From the NCBI GenBank assembly GCA_946538445.1, contig CAMNGO010000128.1, forward strand, positions 1 to 6,055: a DNA stretch of 6,055 bases. The letters run 5' to 3'. Numbering within the stretch: position 1 is the stretch's first letter; each line of letters begins with the position of its first letter. The position numbers were made by a program, and so were the translations under genes. The notes under the pieces are model-generated. The model did no database searches. It saw nothing but the letters and a program-made list of their open reading frames with translations, and was not told where the DNA came from. Positions 1 through 5,273 of the stretch are shown here, piece after piece. The stretch is from an uncultured Lachnospiraceae bacterium. Lineage in GTDB: Bacteria; Bacillota; Clostridia; Lachnospirales; Lachnospiraceae.

Positions 1-1
1 A

Positions 2-1414
2 ACAAATGAAGATCTCAAGGAATTCGTAAGTCTGTGTCATGAGGCCGGGATCCGCGTAATATTTGACGGAGTTTTCAACCATACCGGCCGGGACTTCTTC
101 GCGTTCAGGGATCTGAAGGAACGTCGGGAGGCTTCCCCTTATAAAGACTGGTTCTGCAATGTGAATTTCTGGGGAAACAATGAATACAATGATGGCTTTT
201 CCTATGACAACTGGGGAGGGTATAATCTTCTGGTGAAACTGAACCAGAGAAATCCTGCAGTGCAGGATTATATCTGTGATGTTATCCGCTTCTGGGTCAG
301 TGAATTCGACATAGACGGAATCCGGCTTGACGCAGCAGATGTTCTGGACTTTCAGTTCATGCGCTGTCTGAGAGCCCTGGCCGATCAGGTAAAACCGGAA
401 TTCTGGCTCATGGGTGAAGTCATCCATGGAGAGTATTCCAGATGGGTCAACGAAGGAACCCTTCACAGTGTCACCAACTATCATCTGCACAAAGCCCTCT
501 ATTCCGGCCACAACGATCATAATTATTTTGAGATCGCCCACACGGTAAAAAGACTGAACGATATGGGTGGCGGACGTCCGGATGGATTGAAGCTCTATAA
601 TTTTGTGGATAACCATGATGTGGAGAGGATCTATACTAAATTAAACCGGAAAAAACATTTTCTTCCGGTTCACATCCTTCTATATACTTTGCCGGGAATT
701 CCTTCCATCTACTATGGTTCCGAGTTTGGAATCGAGGGAAGAAAAGAACGATATTCCGATGATTCCCTGCGTCCGGCCCTGTCATTGGAAGACTATGCCG
801 ACGCCCTGACAGAGAATCCCTGCACTGCTCTGATCAGTGCCCTGGGAAAGATCCGTCAGGAAGTTCCCGCCTTGTCCTACGGGGATTATCAGGAGGTTCA
901 GCTGACCACCACCCACTATGTTTTTGCCAGAAAGTGGCAGGGAGACCTTGTCTACATCGCTGTCAACAACGGAGATCATGATGTGGAAGTCACACTTTCA
1001 TCCGAAAGCCACCAGTCTTTCCAGGGCGGTCTGTCGGGACAGATCCTGGAAGCTCAGGATGGAATGGTCCATTTTGTCATACCGGCCAACAGCGGTGAGA
1101 TCTGGATCTCGGACAGAGATTCTGACACAGAGGACATGATGGAAAAATTTACTTCCATAGATCCCCCGGAGCCGGCTGAAGAAAAGGTTGTCCCGGATGA
1201 ACCGGCCGATCATAAACCAGCCGATCCTGAACTGGCCAATCCTGTCACTGTGGATTGGGCCAAACCATATGAAGAGATGGAGATTGAGGAACTGCAGGCA
1301 GCCGTTTTAGCCAAATTAGAACAAAACGGGCCACTCACCGACCAGATGAAACGGGACGTCCGGGAAAATGTGTATAAGGACTCCCTGATCAATTGGGTGA
1401 AGAGTTTCCGGTAA
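2..1414 (+). CDS. GH13 (alpha-amylase family) glycoside hydrolase, 5' end outside window
   Basis: The frame is open from base 2, so the start lies off the left edge and 470 C-terminal residues are visible. The GTG at 161 is internal, because conserved region I (DGVFNH, residues 22-27) lies before it. The other GH13 motifs follow in order: GIRLDAAD with nucleophile Asp110, GEVIHG with acid/base Glu139, and FVDNHD with transition-state Asp206. The conserved GIPSIYYGSEFG loop is at 232-243. A beta-rich domain C ends near residue 369. GH13 enzymes of this plan hydrolyse or transfer alpha-1,4/1,6-glucans; the motif pattern resembles the neopullulanase/cyclomaltodextrinase group, but the exact substrate cannot be read here. 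An acidic Pro/Glu/Ala linker (about 370-415) and a helical C-terminal segment (about 416-470) follow. Secretion cannot be judged without the N-terminus. All three catalytic carboxylates are present, so the enzyme should be active. The 3' end overlaps the convergent 4Fe-4S gene by 26 bases. Confidence 0.93.
   Translation, partial: TNEDLKEFVSLCHEAGIRVIFDGVFNHTGRDFFAFRDLKERREASPYKDWFCNVNFWGNNEYNDGFSYDNWGGYNLLVKLNQRNPAVQDYICDVIRFWVSEFDIDGIRLDAADVLDFQFMRCLRALADQVKPEFWLMGEVIHGEYSRWVNEGTLHSVTNYHLHKALYSGHNDHNYFEIAHTVKRLNDMGGGRPDGLKLYNFVDNHDVERIYTKLNRKKHFLPVHILLYTLPGIPSIYYGSEFGIEGRKERYSDDSLRPALSLEDYADALTENPCTALISALGKIRQEVPALSYGDYQEVQLTTTHYVFARKWQGDLVYIAVNNGDHDVEVTLSSESHQSFQGGLSGQILEAQDGMVHFVIPANSGEIWISDRDSDTEDMMEKFTSIDPPEPAEEKVVPDEPADHKPADPELANPVTVDWAKPYEEMEIEELQAAVLAKLEQNGPLTDQMKRDVRENVYKDSLINWVKSFR
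1112..1411 (+). other. Acidic linker plus helical C-terminal extension of the GH13 protein
   Basis: After domain C, which ends near the motif NSGEIWI, about 100 further residues are read in the same frame. The first half (bases 1112 to about 1246) is rich in Pro, Glu, Asp and Ala, with loosely repeated EPA/KPAD/PELA units typical of a flexible linker. The second half (about 1247-1411) is predicted helical, with a Glu-rich amphipathic segment (EEMEIEELQAAVLAKLEQ) and a tryptophan-containing end (LINWVKSF). I do not recognise this as a carbohydrate-binding module or a cell-wall anchor, and no LPXTG motif or membrane helix is visible. Confidence 0.6.
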
Positions 1415-2255
1415 ACCCGACTGAGATCACATGCTCCGGGCAGACAGCTGCACATTTCCCGCAGCGGATGCATTCCGCTGATTCCGGCTGGCTCACAGGA
1501 TTCACATCCATCGGACATATGGCATGACAGGCGCCACAGGAAACACATCTCTCTTTTTCCACATGTATGCGACAGAAACTGATCTTGTTCAGTAAGCCAT
1601 AGATTGCTCCCAGGGGGCACATGACTTTGCAGAAAAAGCGGCAGCAAATGATACAACCGACAATAGTGAGAATCAGGATTGCTGCTTTTATAGAGAAGAT
1701 TCCTCCCAGCTTCTTCCTCAGTTCCGGATGTGTGAACAGGATTGGAAGTCCCCCTTCCAAAGTTCCTGCGGGGCAGATGTACTTGCAGAATGCGGGTGAT
1801 CCGATTCCGTAACTGTCGTTTAATAGAGCCGGGAGAAGAACAACAAAAACAATCAGAAGTAAATACTTGATATAGGTAAAGGGTTTCGGAAGATGCTTCT
1901 TGGGTGAAGGGATCTTATGGAAGATTTCCTGGATCAGGCCAAAAGGGCAGACATAGCCACAGATGGCTCTGCCAAAAATCACTCCGATTGCCAGGATAAA
2001 ACCGAGCACATAGAAGCTCACCCCGAACCGGGGTGTGTTTTCAACCGCCTGCATCGCTCCAATGGGACAGGACAGCCCCGCTGCAGGACAGGAATAGCAA
2101 TTAAGGCCCGGACTGCAGAAGTTCTTCCAATACCCTTTGTAGATCTTTCCGGTTGCAATATTTCCAACATGGCTGTTTGTAAAACCGAAAGCCGCCACCT
2201 GCAATATTTTTCGCTGTATATTCTTACGAAGCAGATTATTTTCTTTGATTCTCAT
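1389..2255 (-). CDS. Polytopic membrane 4Fe-4S protein, NapH/Fer4_5 type
   Basis: This 288-residue protein is probably a membrane-bound electron carrier. Hydrophobic segments lie near residues 81-98, 129-147 and 187-205, with a weaker one near 16-30. CxxxCP motifs occur at C99/C103, C157/C161 and C209/C213, in the repeated arrangement seen in NapH-type proteins. An N-terminal cysteine-rich loop (C47, C53, C56, C63) precedes them. The C-terminal domain has two classic ferredoxin motifs, C237xxCxxCxxxC247P and C262xxCxxCxxxC272P, predicting two 4Fe-4S clusters. In this family the clusters normally pass electrons between cytosolic donors and membrane or extracytoplasmic partners. The start ATG at 2253-2255 lies 4 bases after the stop of the small CXXC gene. 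Only a weak purine-rich site precedes it, so translation is probably coupled. No partner catalytic subunit (such as a nitrate or nitrous oxide reductase) is nearby; its neighbours are thiol-redox proteins. The gene ends with TGA inside the convergent GH13 gene. Confidence 0.9.
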   Translation of the reverse strand: MRIKENNLLRKNIQRKILQVAAFGFTNSHVGNIATGKIYKGYWKNFCSPGLNCYSCPAAGLSCPIGAMQAVENTPRFGVSFYVLGFILAIGVIFGRAICGYVCPFGLIQEIFHKIPSPKKHLPKPFTYIKYLLLIVFVVLLPALLNDSYGIGSPAFCKYICPAGTLEGGLPILFTHPELRKKLGGIFSIKAAILILTIVGCIICCRFFCKVMCPLGAIYGLLNKISFCRIHVEKERCVSCGACHAICPMDVNPVSQPESAECIRCGKCAAVCPEHVISVGFTGNSSPN

Positions 2256-2259
2256 CTTC

Positions 2260-2403
2260 TTACCCCAGCCCGATACACTCCAGACAGATATTGATGGCTT
2301 TCACAAAAACCGAGGATACCTCTCCCCGGGTGATCCCTGCAATGATCAGGCATATGGCGAAAGCCAGTATCACAATACGAAAGCAGTTTATTTTCTTTTC
2401 CAT
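2260..2403 (-). CDS. Small membrane protein with CXXC motif, CD1871A family
   Basis: This 47-residue gene is easily missed. It starts with ATG at 2401-2403, has an AGGTGA ribosome site 5 bases or fewer upstream, and ends with TAA at 2260-2262. The N-terminus is short and basic (MEKK), followed by one hydrophobic helix at about residues 8-25, and then a C-terminal segment ending ICLECIGLG with the pair Cys40-x-x-Cys43. Two further cysteines (7 and 18) lie at or within the helix. By the positive-inside rule, the CXXC end should face outside. The length, the terminal CXXC and the place between a TlpA-like gene and a 4Fe-4S membrane gene match what I recall of the CD1871A family of CXXC-containing proteins in Clostridia, whose function is unknown to me. 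The tight junctions on both sides (8 and 4 bases) indicate one operon. A thiol or cluster-binding role is inferred from the motif only. Confidence 0.85.
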   Translation of the reverse strand: MEKKINCFRIVILAFAICLIIAGITRGEVSSVFVKAINICLECIGLG

Positions 2404-2407
2404 TCTT

Positions 2408-2413
2408 TCACCT
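2408..2413 (-). promoter_or_regulatory. Ribosome binding site of the small CXXC gene
   Basis: On the minus strand AGGTGA sits just before the ATG at 2401-2403 and overlaps the TAG stop codon (2412-2414) of the upstream thioredoxin gene. It supports the reality of the 47-codon gene and suggests coupled translation within the operon. Confidence 0.7.
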
Positions 2414-2936
2414 ATTCCAGATATTCCATCACTGCACTCTTGTAGGCATCAACATCGGCACCCACAATCGGGTCACAGATCGTTTTACCTTCCCTGTCCA
2501 GGATAAAAGTAGTGGGTATTGCTTCTATGCCGGACAACATCTCATACATGGAATCATTCACCAGGATATTGGTATAATTCACCTTGGTATCCTCGCAGAT
2601 TTCCCTGGCCAGCTCGATCATCTCGGTATCCCCTTCCTGGACGTCCAGGACAATTCCAACGATCTGTACATTGTCAGGCAGTTCTTCCTGCAGTTTCGCC
2701 AGGTCCGGCATCTCCTCCTTACAGGGGCCGCAATAAGTCCCCCAGATATTGAGGATGGTAACATCCTTCTCCCCGAAGATCTTCTCTGTGACTTTATTCC
2801 CTTCCAGATCTGTTGAGGAAAAAGAACCCGTGGCCCCATCCTCATCCTTTTCCGGGTTACCTGTACAGGCTGCCAGGGAAAAGCACAGAACAGCCATGAT
2901 CAGCATAATTAAAAATCGGCTGCAATTCTTCTTCAT
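2412..2936 (-). CDS. TlpA-like thioredoxin-fold lipoprotein (thiol-disulfide oxidoreductase)
   Basis: This is a 174-residue extracytoplasmic redox protein of the TlpA/AhpC-TSA type. The N-terminus is a lipoprotein signal: basic MKK, a hydrophobic core and a lipobox (SLAAC) with Cys24 as the lipidated residue. An acidic, disordered tether (about 26-36) leads to the thioredoxin fold. The active site is WGTYCGPC with Cys69 and Cys72, and the cis-proline is Pro141 in IPTTF. The family reduces or exchanges disulfides in exported proteins. The frame is open 12 codons further upstream (to 2972), but I chose the ATG at 2934-2936. It has a good AAAGGA site 8 bases before it, it gives a proper signal peptide directly at the N-terminus, and the longer start would lie inside the predicted promoter. 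It is the first gene of a three-gene unit with the CXXC peptide and the 4Fe-4S membrane protein, which may supply its electrons. No CcdA/DsbD-type reductant is seen in the window. Confidence 0.92.
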   Translation of the reverse strand: MKKNCSRFLIMLIMAVLCFSLAACTGNPEKDEDGATGSFSSTDLEGNKVTEKIFGEKDVTILNIWGTYCGPCKEEMPDLAKLQEELPDNVQIVGIVLDVQEGDTEMIELAREICEDTKVNYTNILVNDSMYEMLSGIEAIPTTFILDREGKTICDPIVGADVDAYKSAVMEYLE

Positions 2937-2944
2937 TTTTATAG

Positions 2945-2950
2945 TCCTTT
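2945..2950 (-). promoter_or_regulatory. Ribosome binding site that fixes the thioredoxin start
   Basis: AAAGGA on the minus strand lies 8 bases upstream of the ATG at 2934-2936. No comparable site precedes the upstream in-frame ATG at 2970-2972, so the shorter protein with its lipoprotein signal is preferred. Confidence 0.7.
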
Positions 2951-2960
2951 CTGGTGCGGA

Positions 2961-2988
2961 AATATACCGCAACTACGATAAATCACAA
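2961..2988 (-). promoter_or_regulatory. Predicted housekeeping (sigma-A type) promoter of the redox operon
   Basis: On the minus strand a -35 box TTGTGA (2983-2988) and a -10 box TATATT (2961-2966) are separated by 16 bases. They match the consensus hexamers at 4 of 6 and 5 of 6 positions. Transcription would start near 2950-2955, shortly before the ribosome site of the thioredoxin gene, and just after the terminator of the preceding gene. It is predicted by eye only. Confidence 0.5.
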
Positions 2989-3003
2989 CACTAAAGTAGA
3001 TGA

Positions 3004-3042
3004 AAAGACACAGGATCCCGGATGATTCCTACCTGTGTCTTT
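3004..3042 (-). terminator. Hairpin terminator after the HerA-like gene
   Basis: An 11-base perfect inverted repeat (3004-3014 pairing with 3032-3042; arms AAAGACACAGG and CCTGTGTCTTT) encloses a 17-base loop. It begins 21 bases after the stop codon of the HerA-like gene. On the minus strand the right arm ends in TTTT before CATC, a short U-tract, so termination may be moderate. It separates the HerA transcript from the redox operon promoter. Confidence 0.65.
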
Positions 3043-3063
3043 CTTTTGTCAATGTTTTACTCT

Positions 3064-4674
3064 TTATAATTTAAACAAGGTTCCGATGATGCCTCTTCCT
3101 AGAGAAGCACCGATGTTGCCACCCAGTCTCCTTCCGAGAGTTCCGCCAAAGGTCTTTCCTACGGTGTTTCCTACTTCTCTCCCGATAGTTCCTGCTGCGG
3201 TTTTTGCCGTGCTGCTGACTGCAGTTTTCACTTTCCGTTTCTTCGCTGCTTCTTCCCTGGCAGCTGCTTTCTCTGCATCCGCTTTCGCCTTGGCGGCAGC
3301 TTTCTCTGCGTCTGCAGCTTCTTTTGCGGCAGCTTTGGCTGCAGCCTGCTCCTCTGCTTCCCTGGCAGCGATTGCTTCATCCTCCAGCTGTTTTCTCATG
3401 AGGAATTCATATGCGGAGTCTCTGTCATAAGCCTCTTTATATGCAGAATAGAGGAAAGACTGGTTGATGGTCTGAGTCCGCACACTGTCATCGATGGGGC
3501 CCATGAGGCTCTGAGGCGGAAGGATATTGCTCTTCTTCACCACGGTAGGGATACCATCTTCATCCAGTACGGAAATCAGGGCTTCCCCGATTCCAAGATT
3601 CACCAATGCATCATAGGTATCGAACTCTTCATTTACACGGTAGGACTGGGCAGCTGCCCTGGCTGCCTTCTGGTCTGCGGGTGTGTATGCATGAAGAGCA
3701 TGCTGAATCTTATTGCCCAGCTGGCCCAGTACTCCATCCGGGATATCGGAAGGACTCTGGGTGATGAAATAGATACCCACCCCTTTGGAGCGGATGAGTT
3801 TTACCACCTGTTCGATCTTAACGAGAAGCTCCTTGCTGGCGTTGTCAAATAACATGTGAGCCTCATCAAAGAAGAAGACCATCTTGGGTTTGTCTGCATC
3901 TCCCACCTCCGGAAGAGTCTCAAATAACTCGGACATCATCCAGAGCATGAATGTGGCGTACATGGTTGGATTATGCATCAGTTCCTGGCAATCCAGCACC
4001 TGAATGACACCTCTTCCTTCCGTGTCTCTGCTGATCCAGTCCCTCACATTCAGGGCAGGCTCCCCGAAGAACTTATCACCGCCCTGGGATTCCAGCGTCA
4101 CCAGGGAACGGGAGATGGCACCGAGACTTTGTTTTGTTACATTTCCGTATTTCAATGTGAAATCGGCAGCATTCTCACCCACGTACTGGATCATGGAGCG
4201 AAGATCCTTGGTATCGATCAACAGCATATTCTCATCATCTGCAATCTTATATATGATGTTCATGATCCCGCTCTGGGTTGCATTCAGTCCCATGATCTGG
4301 GACATAAGAAGCGGGCCCATCTCAGAGATGGTGGTTCTCAAAGGAAGGCCGTTCTGCTCGTAAACATCCCAGAAATTGGTAGGATAAGAATGGAAAGCAA
4401 ATCCCTCTTCTGCAAGTCCGAATTTGCCGATACGTTTCTGAAGGTTCTCATCCATCTCCCCGGGTCTGCACATTCCGGCCAGATCCCCTTTGGCATCTGC
4501 AAGAAATACAGGAACACCACAATCACTGAAGGACTCCGCCAACACTTTAAGAGTGACTGTTTTACCGGTTCCGGTGGCTCCTGCGATCAATCCATGGCGG
4601 TTCGCCATCTTAGGCAGGATGGTTACTTTTTCATCTCCGGATTTTGCAATCCATATCTTGCCGTCCTGATACAT
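3064..4674 (-). CDS. HerA-like ATPase, DUF853/YjgR type, with coiled coil and glycine-zipper tail
   Basis: This 536-residue protein belongs to the FtsK-HerA P-loop ATPases and resembles E. coli YjgR in plan and length. The Walker A motif GATGTGKT has its lysine at 38. Walker B is MVFFFDEAH with Asp270 and Glu271. A sensor-like ITQSPSDIP stretch follows at 304-312, and KGVGIYF precedes it. HerA proteins are hexameric DNA translocases or helicases, but the cellular job of the DUF853 branch is not settled; the complete motifs predict an active ATPase. Residues about 425-480 form an Ala/Lys/Glu-rich coiled coil with an 11-residue repeat. Residues 498-526 have glycine at every fourth position, followed by a short hydrophobic end. 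The start is supported by AGGAGG at 4681-4686, 6 bases upstream of the ATG. The gene lies 23 bases after the PAP2 gene on the same strand and is probably co-transcribed with it. No NurA nuclease gene, the usual partner of archaeal HerA, is visible. Confidence 0.93.
   Translation of the reverse strand: MYQDGKIWIAKSGDEKVTILPKMANRHGLIAGATGTGKTVTLKVLAESFSDCGVPVFLADAKGDLAGMCRPGEMDENLQKRIGKFGLAEEGFAFHSYPTNFWDVYEQNGLPLRTTISEMGPLLMSQIMGLNATQSGIMNIIYKIADDENMLLIDTKDLRSMIQYVGENAADFTLKYGNVTKQSLGAISRSLVTLESQGGDKFFGEPALNVRDWISRDTEGRGVIQVLDCQELMHNPTMYATFMLWMMSELFETLPEVGDADKPKMVFFFDEAHMLFDNASKELLVKIEQVVKLIRSKGVGIYFITQSPSDIPDGVLGQLGNKIQHALHAYTPADQKAARAAAQSYRVNEEFDTYDALVNLGIGEALISVLDEDGIPTVVKKSNILPPQSLMGPIDDSVRTQTINQSFLYSAYKEAYDRDSAYEFLMRKQLEDEAIAAREAEEQAAAKAAAKEAADAEKAAAKAKADAEKAAAREEAAKKRKVKTAVSSTAKTAAGTIGREVGNTVGKTFGGTLGRRLGGNIGASLGRGIIGTLFKL
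3097..3183 (-). other. Glycine-zipper segment in the HerA-like C-terminus
   Basis: Residues 498, 502, 506, 510, 514, 518, 522 and 526 are all glycine, making an unbroken GxxxG ladder with hydrophobic residues (I, V, F, L) just before most glycines. Such ladders are known in glycine-zipper proteins, where they pack helices in membranes or oligomers. Here the segment also carries several arginines and lysines. Confidence 0.8.
3250..3315 (-). repeat. Two 33-base repeats coding for an 11-residue coiled-coil unit
   Basis: Within the HerA-like gene, residues 454-464 and 465-475 are near-copies that begin ADAEKAAA. The DNA shows the same 33-base step: the 14-mers at 3266-3279 and 3299-3312 differ by one base. 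Eleven-residue repeats are typical of long, weakly twisted helices. The whole segment from about residue 440 to 480 is rich in Ala, Lys and Glu. Confidence 0.7.
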
Positions 4675-4697
4675 AATACTCCTCCTAGCTTATCTTG

Positions 4698-5252
4698 TTA
4701 CACTTTGTCTATCCCTGCTTCATTTTTGTGTTTCTTTCTGCTCTCATAATATTGGTTTATTTTATAACCGGCATAACCGGAAAGTATGCCGATGGCAACT
4801 CCTGCCAACACATCTGTGGGGTAATGAACATAGAGGTATAGCCTGGAAAATGCGATGGTAGTCGCCAGGATACAGGCTGCTATGCCAAGCTCCTTCTTCT
4901 TCATGAGGAAGAGGCCGGAGACCATGGTGAAAGCCATGCTGGTATGTCCGGAAGGAAATGAGTAATCTTTCGGCGGATCTACCAGCAGCTGAACCACAGG
5001 ATTCACATCATAGGGTCTCGGGCGGTGAACCACGGGTTTCAGGATCAGGTTCACAGTGACCAGCTCGATGATCAAAGCCAGTACCAATACCTTTCCCGCC
5101 GGTCTCGTCTTCGGGATAATGAGCAGGATCAGGGTCAAGGCAATCCAAAGAATCCCCGTATTCCCCAGAGTACTTGCTCCTACCATTATTTTATCCAAAA
5201 GCGAAGTGTGAATTGTTTGCAGATAATCCAATATTTGAAATTCTATAGCCAT
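4698..5252 (-). CDS. PAP2-family membrane phosphatase
   Basis: This 184-residue integral membrane protein has all three PAP2 signature motifs: KxxxxxxRP (Lys72, Arg79, Pro80), PSGH (100-103, with acid/base His103) and SRxxxxxHxxxD (Arg137, nucleophile His143, Asp147). Hydrophobic segments lie near residues 33-47, 54-71, 104-116, 123-138 and 147-163. The family removes phosphate from lipid phosphates, such as phosphatidate or undecaprenyl pyrophosphate, at the outer membrane face. A role in recycling the cell-wall lipid carrier is plausible but unproven. The C-terminus is basic. The only ribosome-site-like sequence, GAAAGG at 5264-5269, is 11 bases from the ATG, which is longer than ideal. The start is still favoured because the protein begins right before the first amphipathic helix and no in-frame alternative sits better. 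It lies 21 bases after the FnIII gene and 23 before the HerA-like gene. Confidence 0.93.
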   Translation of the reverse strand: MAIEFQILDYLQTIHTSLLDKIMVGASTLGNTGILWIALTLILLIIPKTRPAGKVLVLALIIELVTVNLILKPVVHRPRPYDVNPVVQLLVDPPKDYSFPSGHTSMAFTMVSGLFLMKKKELGIAACILATTIAFSRLYLYVHYPTDVLAGVAIGILSGYAGYKINQYYESRKKHKNEAGIDKV

Positions 5253-5273
5253 CTTGACATAAACCTTTCATGG

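Noticed and set aside
1462..1480. Perfect 7-base stem with a 5-base loop (CAGCGGA and TCCGCTG arms) shortly after the GH13 stop
   Set aside because: No T-tract follows on either strand and it codes for the second cluster motif of the 4Fe-4S protein, so a terminator call is not supported.
1210..1656. 148-codon minus-strand frame spanning the GH13 tail and the ferredoxin domain
   Set aside because: It is out of frame with the conserved ferredoxin cysteines and has no motif of its own.
2937..2972. Upstream in-frame start adding 12 codons to the thioredoxin lipoprotein
   Set aside because: It lacks a ribosome site, would overlap the predicted -10 box and would place a polar stretch before the lipoprotein signal.
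3035..3430. Ala/Phe-rich open frame on the + strand resembling membrane helices
   Set aside because: It is the antisense reading of the alanine-rich coiled coil and the glycine zipper; the hydrophobic look comes from GC-rich repeats.
3973..4749. Long open frame of 258 codons on the + strand, antisense to the HerA-like gene
   Set aside because: It lies opposite a clear ATPase gene, has no convincing ribosome site and shows no family motif. It is a by-product of codon use on the other strand.
5254..5259. Perfect TTGACA hexamer on the + strand between the FnIII and PAP2 genes
   Set aside because: No good -10 box lies 16-18 bases downstream (only a T run), and no + strand gene follows.
5269..5271. 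Alternative ATG two bases after the FnIII stop codon
   Set aside because: It is out of frame with the PAP2 protein and opens no recognisable gene.
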